DNA of 64,000 nt, from contig NZ_CP028105.1 of the NCBI RefSeq assembly GCF_003019675.1, positions 62,001 through 126,000 of the forward strand, given 5' to 3'. Position numbers and translations under genes: made by a program. How positions within the stretch are numbered: position 1 is the first letter of the stretch; the number at the start of each line of letters is the position of its first letter. Positions 48,046-56,471 of the stretch are shown here, one piece after another. Origin of the DNA: Fusobacterium ulcerans. GTDB taxonomy: Bacteria; Fusobacteriota; Fusobacteriia; Fusobacteriales; Fusobacteriaceae. The notes beneath the pieces were generated by a model. It saw only the letters and a program-made list of their open reading frames with translations. It was not told the origin of the DNA and made no database searches.

Positions 48046-51000
48046 ATGATTAAAGAGCTAATGAAGGAAATAAAAAATAGAAATAAGAAAAAAAGTATCA
48101 ATATAACATTAGGGGTTATCATAGGGTATATCTTAACTGGTGGAATAGTATATTCAGAAGAAATTCCACTGAAAAAGAAAGCAATCTATGATGAAGAAAT
48201 AAAATGGTTGTGGCCATTTGAAAAGGGGAGTGGAAAGAAAAAATTAGGTGAAAACATTAATGGAGAAGAATTACCTCCAGAGCCAGAAGTGATACCACCT
48301 AAAAAAGATGAAATACCATGGGAACATGACCCAGATGGAATAGTAGAAGATGGGTTAGAGCAAGATTCAATAGATATGTATACTGGAATATTAAAAAGAG
48401 AATGGAATAAAGAAGAAAAAAAATGGAAAGTAGTAGGTCTACAAGATGAAAATGGAGATGGAATAGCAGATATATATAATCCAGATGGAGATTTTGATGG
48501 AGATGGGATAGAAAATAAGTATGATAAAAATTGGGCATTGAATGATGGAAAGCAAAATGACCATTTTATATCAAGTAATGGATTAGGATATGTAGATTCT
48601 GGGAATATAATTAAAATATTAAATAAAAATGATTGGAATTCAGATGAAATAAAAAGCCATTTATATAGTGAAGGACAACAGAATTTATATAAAAATGGAA
48701 TGAAAAATTTAGAAGATATAGATATAAAAACTGTTACAAAACTTAACAAGTATAATGAAGAATATAACAAAGAAAATAAAATAGTTAATTCAAGTGATAA
48801 TGTTGGAAATTTTGAAAATAAATTAAAAGAAATAGGGCAGAATAAGCTGGATGAATATAATAATTTTACTGGAGGAGAAGATAATTTATTATTTAATAAC
48901 GTTTTAAATGAAACTACAGAGCAAAACCTAAGAGAAAAGGACAATATACAAACTGTAAATAAAGGAAAGATTAATTTTACAAGAGTTAATCCAGGTCAAT
49001 TAGGAGCTAAGTCAAATAACTTTAAAGCTTATAATTATGGAGAAATAATAGGAAGAATAGATATGGATAGTAGCGGAATACCTGTAAGTAATGATTCAAT
49101 AGGACAGAAAGGAATGGCAGAAAGCAATTATTTATATAATTATGGCTTAATAGATGTAGAAATAAAAAAAGAGGGTGGATATATAGGAAGTGTAGGTCAA
49201 ATAATAGATAACAATATGTCATATTCTAAAAGTATAGATAATGAAATTATAAATTATGGATATATTAAAAGTGTTAATACAGGGGGAGGAGTAGCAACAG
49301 GACAAGATGCATTAGCAATGGATGGATTAAAAATAGCACTGATAAATTCTGGGAAAATATATGCAGAAGTTAACGGAGATAAATCAGGAAGCAATGGACA
49401 GACAATAACAGGACAAGGAGTTCATGGGTCTGCTACAAAATTAAATGGTATTTTAGATATAAATGCAGATATTTATAACTATAATGACATTAAACTAGTA
49501 TTAAAACAAGGAGATGATGGAATCAATCGAACTCATTATTTATATGGACAGAAAGCAACCATAGCATTGGTCCCACCACAAAATGAAACTGCTTATATGA
49601 ATACTCAGTTATATAATTATGGCAATATAAAAATAGAAGATTTAGATGGAAAATTAGGGGAAAGTGGAATTTTATGTGGACAATATGCAGAAACTTTAAA
49701 TCAAGGGGTAGATGCTGAAAATAGAACTGCCCAAAACAATATTTATAATTATGGAAATATAGATATTATTTCTAAAGGAGTGACAATTTCATATGGGCAA
49801 AGAACTTCAATAAAATATAATTCAATAAATATTAAAGAAAATCAATTATATAATTATGGAAAAATTAATATTTTTTCTAATAATAAAAATTATGGACAAA
49901 TTTTAACAACTTGGTCAAGTAAGGAATATTTTAAATCTGATATATATAATTATGGAGTAATAGTTAGTGAAGGAAAAGAAACAATTGGGCAATCAATAAA
50001 AGGATATAAAGGAACTACCAATAACTATGGGCAGATAAGAGTAAAAGGCGAAACACAAGATACAGCAGGAATGAAAATAACAGATGGAGCAAAAGGGTTT
50101 AATTATGGAATAATAGAAGTTGATAATAAAGATCTTACAATTGAAAATATGGGAACAGGAATGTGGGCAGATGGAAAAGATTCAGAGGCATTTAACTATG
50201 GAAGCATTGTAGTTACTGGGTTAACAGGAACTGTTGAAAATGGAATGGATACAGCATATATGAGAGCCACTAATGGAGGGAAAGTATATAATTATGGGTG
50301 GCTTGAATTAAAAGACTCACTAGAGGCATTAACTATTGGTGAGGGAGTGAATTCATCTACTAAAGCAGGCTATAGATCAGCAGGAGATTTTGACCTTAAA
50401 GGTGAAATGAAGATAATGGCAGAAACAGGAAAGGGAGATATCTATTCTAAAGAAAATTTCATTACAGCAGGAGGAAATGGCAAAGAAGGAAATATATCAG
50501 GACTTGAAAATCTTACATCTTCAGGTGTATATGAAATTTCTACAATAGAAAGAAAAGGAGATAATGGAGAAAATGTAATTGACCTTGTAATGAATAAAAC
50601 TAAAAATATAGAAAATTTAGAAAAAGACAGTAATACAAGAAGAATGATAAAAGAGTTAAAACTTGATAATGCTGTATATGGAAAAGATTCAGAATTTGCA
50701 AAGAGCAATAAGGAGTTTTCAGAAATGATATCAAGGAAAGTATCAGAGGGAGAATCACTTGAAAATTTACTTGGGTTTGAATATGCAAATCTTAATGGAC
50801 AAATAGTTGAATCAGGAAAAGTACTGTTGGAAAATCAAGAAAAAGTTATGAATGCAGATAGAACATATCTAAGCGGACAGTTTAATAAGGAAAATAATTT
50901 TGACGCAGTGATAATCAACCCACAAAATGAAAGTAAAATAGGTATATTTCATTTAAATTCAGATAAAGACCTTGACTCGCATGCTTCAGGAACATACAGA

Positions 51001-51735
51001 TATGATTTGGAAAGCACTACTCTTATACTTCAAAATAATAAAAACTATATGATCGGGATGAATTATTCAAAATTAGACTATAAAAATAGAAATAGTAATA
51101 TGAAGAAAACAAGTGTATTTGCAGGTCACAATTATACAAAATCATTGGGTGATATATCAGAATATAGAAATTATCTAAATGGTACGCTTACATTTAACTC
51201 TATGGATAGAAATGGAAAAAGAGATAATTTTAAATCATATACTTTAAATATGAGAAATGAATATGTAAGAGAATTAGATATAAAAGGATTGACATATTCA
51301 GAGTTTACAGCTGGTTTGAAGACAACAGTATTTGGTCATGAAAAGATAAAGGAACATGGAGCAGATTTAACTTCAGATAGAAATATAGAAGTAAAAGAAA
51401 AAATAGGAATATCAAATGAAGTAAATTTAGGAGTCCTTATGAATAAGAGTTATGAACTAGGAAAAAATAAAGGGAAAAATAATTTTGGTATAAGTACATA
51501 CTTAGAATATAAAAAAGAACTGATGCCTATTGAAGATTGGAGAGATGAATTCACAATAGGAACAGGAAGTTATACAAAATATAATAAACCAGTAAAAGAA
51601 CATGATTTAGGAGTAGGATTGGTAGTAATCTCAGCAAGATATGAAATTAAAGATGAATTATCAGGAACACTAAGTTTTTCAGCAGACACATTAGGAGATA
51701 CAATGACTACATTTAAGATAGAATATAAGTTCTAG
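48046..51735 (+). CDS. Large type V autotransporter with calcium-binding-like repeat
   Basis: A 1229-residue autotransporter. An extended basic signal sequence (KELMKEIKNRNKKKSINITL, then GVIIGYILTGGIVYSEE) leads to a proline-rich segment and an acidic motif DENGDGIADIYNPDGDFDGD (about residue 135), like calcium-binding thrombospondin type 3 repeats. The passenger has more than ten YNYG.I-type repeats (about residues 330-760), consistent with a beta-helix. The barrel runs from about 955 to the C-terminal FKIEYKF. GGGGAGAG precedes the ATG. Likely a surface adhesin. Possibly phase-variable through the inverted repeats upstream. Confidence 0.88.
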   Translation: MIKELMKEIKNRNKKKSINITLGVIIGYILTGGIVYSEEIPLKKKAIYDEEIKWLWPFEKGSGKKKLGENINGEELPPEPEVIPPKKDEIPWEHDPDGIVEDGLEQDSIDMYTGILKREWNKEEKKWKVVGLQDENGDGIADIYNPDGDFDGDGIENKYDKNWALNDGKQNDHFISSNGLGYVDSGNIIKILNKNDWNSDEIKSHLYSEGQQNLYKNGMKNLEDIDIKTVTKLNKYNEEYNKENKIVNSSDNVGNFENKLKEIGQNKLDEYNNFTGGEDNLLFNNVLNETTEQNLREKDNIQTVNKGKINFTRVNPGQLGAKSNNFKAYNYGEIIGRIDMDSSGIPVSNDSIGQKGMAESNYLYNYGLIDVEIKKEGGYIGSVGQIIDNNMSYSKSIDNEIINYGYIKSVNTGGGVATGQDALAMDGLKIALINSGKIYAEVNGDKSGSNGQTITGQGVHGSATKLNGILDINADIYNYNDIKLVLKQGDDGINRTHYLYGQKATIALVPPQNETAYMNTQLYNYGNIKIEDLDGKLGESGILCGQYAETLNQGVDAENRTAQNNIYNYGNIDIISKGVTISYGQRTSIKYNSINIKENQLYNYGKINIFSNNKNYGQILTTWSSKEYFKSDIYNYGVIVSEGKETIGQSIKGYKGTTNNYGQIRVKGETQDTAGMKITDGAKGFNYGIIEVDNKDLTIENMGTGMWADGKDSEAFNYGSIVVTGLTGTVENGMDTAYMRATNGGKVYNYGWLELKDSLEALTIGEGVNSSTKAGYRSAGDFDLKGEMKIMAETGKGDIYSKENFITAGGNGKEGNISGLENLTSSGVYEISTIERKGDNGENVIDLVMNKTKNIENLEKDSNTRRMIKELKLDNAVYGKDSEFAKSNKEFSEMISRKVSEGESLENLLGFEYANLNGQIVESGKVLLENQEKVMNADRTYLSGQFNKENNFDAVIINPQNESKIGIFHLNSDKDLDSHASGTYRYDLESTTLILQNNKNYMIGMNYSKLDYKNRNSNMKKTSVFAGHNYTKSLGDISEYRNYLNGTLTFNSMDRNGKRDNFKSYTLNMRNEYVRELDIKGLTYSEFTAGLKTTVFGHEKIKEHGADLTSDRNIEVKEKIGISNEVNLGVLMNKSYELGKNKGKNNFGISTYLEYKKELMPIEDWRDEFTIGTGSYTKYNKPVKEHDLGVGLVVISARYEIKDELSGTLSFSADTLGDTMTTFKIEYKF

Positions 51736-51836
51736 AAGCAAATAATATAAAAATAGTAATTGAAATATTATTATAATATCTAAAGCAAAGTTAGATTTAG
51801 GATAAAATTTTAAATATAAATAACAAGGAGAAAATT

Positions 51837-52127
51837 ATGACAGAAGGCGAATTTATAAGATTTTACAAGAAGAGAAATAATTCTAAAAGTCATAAAGAAG
51901 TAAGAGAAAAGATAGACTTATTTTGGAACGTACTACTGAAAGCTTTAGATGAAGATAAAAAAGTAATATTGAAAAACTGGGGAGTTTTTGAGAAAAGAGA
52001 GAGGAAAGTTAGAAAAGTATTAGTTCCAACATGGGAAAAGGCACAATATATTAAACCTAAGGAAATAGTAAAATTCAGAACAGGAAAAAGCCTTATAAAA
52101 ATAGCCAATGGTGATACAGATGAATAA
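51837..52127 (+). CDS. HU/IHF-like DNA-binding protein
   Basis: A 96-residue HU-family histone-like protein, about the usual length. The N-terminal helices read MTEGEFIRFYKKRNNSKSHK and VREKIDLFWNVLLKALDEDKK, followed by the beta hairpin VILKNWGVFEKRERKVRK and the arm region, with IKPKEIVKFRTGKSL at the end. The usual RNP arm motif is altered to VPTWEKAQYIKP. AAGGAG supports the ATG. It sits 100 bp after the autotransporter; two relatives lie downstream. Divergent, so an accessory paralogue. Confidence 0.8.
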   Translation: MTEGEFIRFYKKRNNSKSHKEVREKIDLFWNVLLKALDEDKKVILKNWGVFEKRERKVRKVLVPTWEKAQYIKPKEIVKFRTGKSLIKIANGDTDE

Positions 52128-52346
52128 AAAAGAACTGACAAAACTATATAGAGAAAAGAGTTCATATCCTATTTCACAAAATAAGGCAAAAGAAGAAATA
52201 ATGGTAAGGTGAAATTTCCAAAAATAGGAACATTTGAAATACTTTCAAAACAGCCAAGAGTGATATCTAATCCAGTAACAAGAGAGCTGATGACAATTTA
52301 TCCTAAGAAAATAATAAAATTCAGAGCATCTAAAAAAATAAAATAG
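52120..52346 (+). pseudogene. Broken HU-like gene
   Basis: The ATG at 52120 overlaps the upstream HU stop by eight bases and opens MNKKELTKLYREKSSYPISQ, which then ends at a stop at 52210. In another frame, from about 52209 to a stop at 52346, the HU C-terminal half reads VKFPKIGTFEILSKQPR and YPKKIIKFRASKK. The segment that should join them (equivalent to DLFWNVLLKALDEDKK in the neighbour) is missing. An out-of-frame deletion of about 50 bp fits best. Confidence 0.75.
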
Positions 52347-52351
52347 TTAGC

Positions 52352-52386
52352 TGAAAGGCAGAGAGAAATTTCTGTCTTTTTTTCTT
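52352..52386 (+). terminator. Terminator of the autotransporter-HU block
   Basis: AAAGGCAGA pairs with TCTGTCTTT (one G-T pair), followed by a T run. Confidence 0.75.
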
Positions 52387-52393
52387 TAATAAA

Positions 52394-52433
52394 AAATTAA
52401 AAAAATCCTCAGTATAAGTTTGCAGAGGATTTT
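52394..52433 (+). repeat. Direct repeat copy 2 (terminator-like hairpin)
   Basis: Same 40-bp element as 47666-47706 with four differences. The core AATCCTC...GAGGATT forms a hairpin. Two of the changes fall in the right arm of the stem, yet pairing is kept. Confidence 0.75.
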
Positions 52434-52531
52434 CAAATTTAAGAGAAGTCTGTAAGAGAGTGTTTTAAAAAAGTTATCTATACAGCTAATGCCATAGAAA
52501 AAAATTTTTCACACTCCCTTGATTTCCTATT

Positions 52532-53950
52532 TTAATATTTTTTAGGTATATTAAATTCATCTAAAACATTTATCCCATTCCAGAAATCACTGAGATAAAT
52601 TTTTAAAACTGGTATTCCATGAGGTTCATCATCTAAATTTGCAAGAGATATGATGAGGTCTATATCTTCATTTTCTGAAAGAAAATATTCTATTCTATAG
52701 TCTGGAATCACTTCTACAATCTCTATCTTATATGTACACTGCAATTTTTTTATAACTGCTTCTGTTGCTCTCTGTTCAAAAGTATTATCCACCACAAGTA
52801 TTCTTTTGGGTTTACTTTCAGCATATTTTTCTTTTTCTATATTTTCTTGAATAATTATTGCCAACAGTATATAATCTTCCATAACAAATTCCATAAAATA
52901 TTTTGGCACAAGTTCATGTATTGTATTAAATATTTTTGAGCAATATTTAGGTATATCTGTAAAATCGAGATTTTTCTGTACTATATTAAATTTAGATTTA
53001 TATATTGATATTTTGATAACAGAAGAAATTTTATTAATAAATTCTTCTGTTAAATTCAATTCCTTATTAGATCTTTCATTTAATTCCTTCAAAAAATCCT
53101 CTATATACCTATGTAAATTTTCATCTAAATCTGATGAATAAACTCCTGTGAGTATAAGTGTTAAAACATGAACAGAAAAATTGCTCAGCTCTATGTTTCC
53201 TTTTATAAACTCCCTCACAATATTAAAATACTCATAATATCCCTGAGAAGAGTGCTGGTATATATAATTATCTTCAAATTCTTTTCTTTTCAAATGAGAA
53301 TCTACAAATACAGCTACCATTGTATAAAAACTGTAAGTTTGAATATTTTTGTCTGCCTTTTTAAGAAGTCTATTCCCTTTTAATATATATTCATTCAGCT
53401 CCTCTTCTGTAACTATAGAATAGAGAAGCTCTTTAAATACATTTTTCAGCTTTTTCCCTTTTGAAATAAATTTAGCAAGGAAAGAAAGCAGCAGTATTTT
53501 TTGATGCCTCTCATCTCCATGTAAAGTAATTCCCTTTCCATGTATGACTTCAACAGTTATAGAATAGGGGATTAGAAACTTTTTTATTTCTACCAGATCA
53601 TAATTTAAGGTTCTTCTTGTTACATCTAATATTCTGCTTTCATGACTTAATATTATTTTGTCATCTATTAAAAGTTTAGTTATTAAATAATCTCTTCTAT
53701 CAATAAAAGTAAGCGAAGAAAATTCAGAAATTAGCTTTTTTATTTTAGGCATTTCTTTTTTTTCAAGAAAATATTTATCTTTATTTTTTAATATTCCATT
53801 TAAATTACATTTATTTAACACTGTATTTATATCTTTAATGTTATAACGTATAGTCCTCGAATTGAGATTTAAAACAGAAGATAAATCCTCAACAGTGTAT
53901 TTATTCTGAAATAAAAGCTCTAGAATATTCAGATTTTTCCCATTAAGCAT
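52532..53950 (-). CDS. PRD-containing BglG/MtlR-type transcriptional regulator
   Basis: A 472-residue regulator. Two N-terminal helix-turn-helix regions (YTVEDLSSVLNLNSRTIRYN at about residue 17, and HESRILDVTRRTLNYDLVEI near 102) are followed by helical PRD-type domains (about 165-380) and a C-terminal EIIB-like fold (KRILVVDNTFEQRATEAVIK, near 388) that lacks the usual phospho-cysteine. Such proteins switch genes on sugar or PTS signals. No PTS genes are nearby. It is divergent from an HU-like gene, with a palindrome between them. AAAGGAG supports the start. Confidence 0.8.
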   Translation of the reverse strand: MLNGKNLNILELLFQNKYTVEDLSSVLNLNSRTIRYNIKDINTVLNKCNLNGILKNKDKYFLEKKEMPKIKKLISEFSSLTFIDRRDYLITKLLIDDKIILSHESRILDVTRRTLNYDLVEIKKFLIPYSITVEVIHGKGITLHGDERHQKILLLSFLAKFISKGKKLKNVFKELLYSIVTEEELNEYILKGNRLLKKADKNIQTYSFYTMVAVFVDSHLKRKEFEDNYIYQHSSQGYYEYFNIVREFIKGNIELSNFSVHVLTLILTGVYSSDLDENLHRYIEDFLKELNERSNKELNLTEEFINKISSVIKISIYKSKFNIVQKNLDFTDIPKYCSKIFNTIHELVPKYFMEFVMEDYILLAIIIQENIEKEKYAESKPKRILVVDNTFEQRATEAVIKKLQCTYKIEIVEVIPDYRIEYFLSENEDIDLIISLANLDDEPHGIPVLKIYLSDFWNGINVLDEFNIPKKY

Positions 53951-54055
53951 CTTTAACTCCTTTCAAATTTTGTATACAACCTTATCAAAAAGTGACATAT
54001 GAAATTTTTTTCATTATTTTTGAAAAAAAATTCGAATTTTATATTAATCAAAACA

Positions 54056-54080
54056 ATGTTAATATAGGTTATATTAACAT
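54056..54080. promoter_or_regulatory. 25-bp palindrome, candidate operator
   Basis: Two perfect 11-bp arms, ATGTTAATATA and TATATTAACAT, around GGT, in the intergenic space between the divergent PRD regulator and HU-like gene. Size and position fit a dimeric repressor site. Confidence 0.6.
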
Positions 54081-54166
54081 GAATATACTAATAGTATACT
54101 TCATTTTAAGAAAAAAAAGAACCATCTTTAAAAATAAAAATGGAACAAGTAAGGAGGCACACAAAA

Positions 54167-54460
54167 ATGACTGAAAAAGAATTTATGAAAAAATATCTGG
54201 AATCTTTCAAGTTAGATGGAAGACTAAAAAATATAGGTGAAGCTAAAAAAAGAGTAAAAGTTTTTTTTGACACTTTAAAACAGGTTATTGATAAAGATGA
54301 AAAAGTTATTTTTAAAGATTGGGGTAAATTCGAAATAGAGCACAGAGAGCAAAGAACTTATGGTAACCCTAGAACTAAAGAAAGAATAATTATTCCAGCT
54401 AAAAAAGTTTTAAAATTCACAGTTGGAAAGAAATTTGCTGACAGAGTAAAAAACAGTTAA
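54167..54460 (+). CDS. HU/IHF-like DNA-binding protein
   Basis: A 97-residue HU-family protein. MTEKEFMKKYLESFKLDGRL and GEAKKRVKVFFDTLKQVIDK form the helices, and VIFKDWGKFEIEHREQRTYG leads to the arm GNPRTKERIIIPAKKVLKFT, a recognisable form of the RNP-containing arm. The ATG at 54167 is chosen because AAGGAGG lies before it; an earlier in-frame ATG would contain this site. A third relative of the HU genes at 51837 and 52120. It ends in a palindromic terminator. Confidence 0.82.
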   Translation: MTEKEFMKKYLESFKLDGRLKNIGEAKKRVKVFFDTLKQVIDKDEKVIFKDWGKFEIEHREQRTYGNPRTKERIIIPAKKVLKFTVGKKFADRVKNS

Positions 54461-54461
54461 A

Positions 54462-54481
54462 AAGGGGAAAAAATTCCCCTT
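54462..54481. terminator. Bidirectional terminator
   Basis: AAGGGGAA and TTCCCCTT with a four-base loop, just past the HU-like stop and four bases before the convergent exporter gene end. Confidence 0.75.
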
Positions 54482-54484
54482 AAT

Positions 54485-54943
54485 CTAAGTGTTCTTATTA
54501 ACTCTGGACTTTATCTCATCATAAAGTCTAAAGACAGTTGATGCTGAAAAGATTCCTACAGCCATTGCTCCTGCTATAATAAAAGTCTGGATACCTTTTT
54601 GGACTGCCATGGGATAATTTTTATCGATCAGGTTATACATTGTATAGTAGATCCCTCCTCCAGGTGCCAAAGGTATCAATGCAGCTATCAATATTGTTGT
54701 TACAGGTGTGTATATTATTCTGGAAACTGCTTCTGAATATAGTGCAAGTGCAAATGTTGCTATGAAGAAGGTCAATCCTTCAGAATAGTTTAAATGCTGT
54801 CCTAAAAGATATACTGCCCAGCTCAATCCACCAGCTATACTGGTATGAAAGAGATTTTTGTGTTTGATATTAAACATCAATCCAAATCCAAAGGTAGTAA
54901 ATATAGCAGCTGCAATTTGAAATATTATTTTTTCTACTGACAT
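54485..54943 (-). CDS. Threonine/serine exporter family protein, short subunit (ThrE_2), copy 2
   Basis: A 152-residue ThrE_2-type membrane protein with about five helices, paralogous to the one at 17601 (shared LIPLAPGGGIYYTMYNLI and GIQTFIIAGAMAVGIFSA). The ATG at 54943 is chosen with AGGTGG upstream; it starts one base after the stop of its partner, so translation is coupled. Together the two proteins equal a full ThrE exporter. No riboswitch is seen upstream of this copy. Confidence 0.82.
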   Translation of the reverse strand: MSVEKIIFQIAAAIFTTFGFGLMFNIKHKNLFHTSIAGGLSWAVYLLGQHLNYSEGLTFFIATFALALYSEAVSRIIYTPVTTILIAALIPLAPGGGIYYTMYNLIDKNYPMAVQKGIQTFIIAGAMAVGIFSASTVFRLYDEIKSRVNKNT

Positions 54944-54944
54944 A

Positions 54945-55709
54945 TTATACACCACCTAAATTTAGAAGTAATTTTAATGCTATACCTGAACCTACCGCTA
55001 TAGAAGTTCCTATCATCGCTACTTCTCCTAGTCTGGAAAGTCCTGTAACAAGATCCCCAGAGAATATATCTCTCATGGAATTAATAAAAGCAACTCCCGG
55101 AACCAATATCATTAATGTTGAAATTATTGGAATGGAAACATCTGTTATAAATCCTAAATGAAGGAATAAACATGCTGTTCCTGAAGATATTCCACCACAG
55201 AGGAGATTGGTAAAGAACGTTCCTAATTTCAGTGCATCTGTAATTTTAGATGCTGTTGCAATAAGTATTCCGCATAAAAAGGCAGCTATAAATTCTCTTA
55301 TATTCCCTGAAAAAAGGAAAGTAAAAAATCCAGCTCCTATGCAGTTTCCTGCTGCATTTATAAGAAAAGGATATGGTTTTTCATTTTCAATATTGAGGAG
55401 TTTTTCTCTAAGTTCATCACAGTTGTAGTCACTTATATTTCTTATAAGAGAATAGACTTGATAAACTTTATCTAAATTGGTAGTTCTAGATGTCACTCTT
55501 TCTACAAGGGAGATCACTTCTCCTTCAGAATTTTTAAGAGTTATTATTATACAAGTGAGCGTAGCAAAACATTGAGGAGTCATTCCATAGTATTCAGCTA
55601 CCTGGCAAATATGATTTTCTACTCTGTATACTTCAGAGCCGTTCTGCAACATGATTTTTCCTGTAAGGCAGGCAAGTGAAAGAATCTTATATTCGGTTTT
55701 TTTATCCAT
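54945..55709 (-). CDS. Threonine/serine exporter family protein, large subunit (ThrE), copy 2
   Basis: A 254-residue ThrE-type protein, paralogous to 18051-18824: TGKIMLQNGSEVYRVENHI near residue 17, ERVTSRTTNLDKVYQVYSLI near 80 and LMILVPGVAFINSMRDIFSG near 208. About five helices follow the cytoplasmic N-terminal part. GGGAGA supports the start. Exports hydroxy or neutral amino acids in family members; this copy forms a free-standing two-gene operon. Confidence 0.84.
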   Translation of the reverse strand: MDKKTEYKILSLACLTGKIMLQNGSEVYRVENHICQVAEYYGMTPQCFATLTCIIITLKNSEGEVISLVERVTSRTTNLDKVYQVYSLIRNISDYNCDELREKLLNIENEKPYPFLINAAGNCIGAGFFTFLFSGNIREFIAAFLCGILIATASKITDALKLGTFFTNLLCGGISSGTACLFLHLGFITDVSIPIISTLMILVPGVAFINSMRDIFSGDLVTGLSRLGEVAMIGTSIAVGSGIALKLLLNLGGV

Positions 55710-55825
55710 TAAAATCTCCCAGATATGATTTATATTTGCCTAAATTATAGCATAAAATACAAAAAATAGAATATATAAAAATACAATTTTATAAAACAAT
55801 TTAATTAAACAAGGAGTGATACATA

Positions 55826-56236
55826 ATGAAAATAACACAAGAAAGCGATTACGCAATAAAGATAGTACTATATTTATCAAAACTAGATAAAGGTGAAATA
55901 GCAAATGCAAGAGAGATCAGTGAAGCTGAACAAATGTCTATGAAATTTGCTCTTAAAATATTAAGAAGACTTTGCAAAGTTAAACTTGTTGAATCTTTTA
56001 GAGGAATCAAAGGAGGATACAAATTAAAAAAGTCTGCAAACGATATAAGCTTGAGAAGTGTAATAGAAGTTATTCAAGGTGATCTTTTTATCAACACAAG
56101 TTTAAAGAATGTAAATTCCGCTAAAAAAGTTGAAGCTGACCCAGTAAACTCTTTACTTTATTCTATACAGGAAGAAGTTAAGGCGAAATTGAGCAACACA
56201 AGCTTCAAAGATTTAAAAGACGCTTCAGCTGAATAA
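55826..56236 (+). CDS. Rrf2 family transcriptional regulator
   Basis: A 136-residue Rrf2-type winged-helix protein. MKITQESDYAIKIVLYLSKL is the family start; the recognition helix lies in MSMKFALKILRRLCKVKLVE and the wing in FRGIKGGYKLKKS. The three cysteines that bind an Fe-S cluster in IscR and NsrR are absent (its only Cys, at about residue 50, is in the DNA-binding part), so redox sensing through a cluster is unlikely. AAGGAG supports the start. No clear partner gene; convergent with the AGCS gene. Confidence 0.85.
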   Translation: MKITQESDYAIKIVLYLSKLDKGEIANAREISEAEQMSMKFALKILRRLCKVKLVESFRGIKGGYKLKKSANDISLRSVIEVIQGDLFINTSLKNVNSAKKVEADPVNSLLYSIQEEVKAKLSNTSFKDLKDASAE

Positions 56237-56257
56237 TAGTAATTAATATAATAATAT

Positions 56258-56471
56258 AAAAGTAGATATCTCAAAAGAAAATTGAATAAGTTTTAGAGCT
56301 TTGGAAATTAGAGAGATTTGCGTAATTAATGATGCAAGTAAAATGTAAAAAATAGTATGTTTGAGTGAAACGAGTTTACTATTTTTAATTTTATGAGCAA
56401 GATTAATAGGAAATCTTTCTACTGGAAAAGCTCTAAAATTATATTTTGACTAATGAGATACCTACTTTTTT
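56258..56471. repeat. Imperfect 212-bp palindrome (MITE-like element)
   Basis: The outer arms AAAAGTAGATATCTCA (56258) and the complement of 56454-56469 match at 15 of 16 positions. Inner pairs TTTTAGAGCTTT (56291-56302) with 56427-56438, and TAAAAATAGTA with 56377-56387, continue the fold to a centre near 56365. The right arm overlaps the stop codon of the AGCS gene. No open frame. It could be a folded RNA, a terminator or a non-autonomous mobile element. Confidence 0.7.

Noticed and set aside
48186-48944. 252-residue frame on the minus strand opposite the autotransporter
   Set aside because: It is Ser/Phe-rich shadow coding opposite an Asp/Asn/Lys-rich passenger, lacks a ribosome site, and the plus-strand gene is clearly real.
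49000-50300. Regularly spaced AATTATGG repeats as a possible CRISPR array
   Set aside because: They are codons for the YNYG motif in the autotransporter passenger, with variable spacing and an intact frame.
45661-54460. Complete prophage
   Set aside because: Only replication-type genes are present; no integrase, terminase, portal, capsid, tail or lysis genes and no visible attachment sites.
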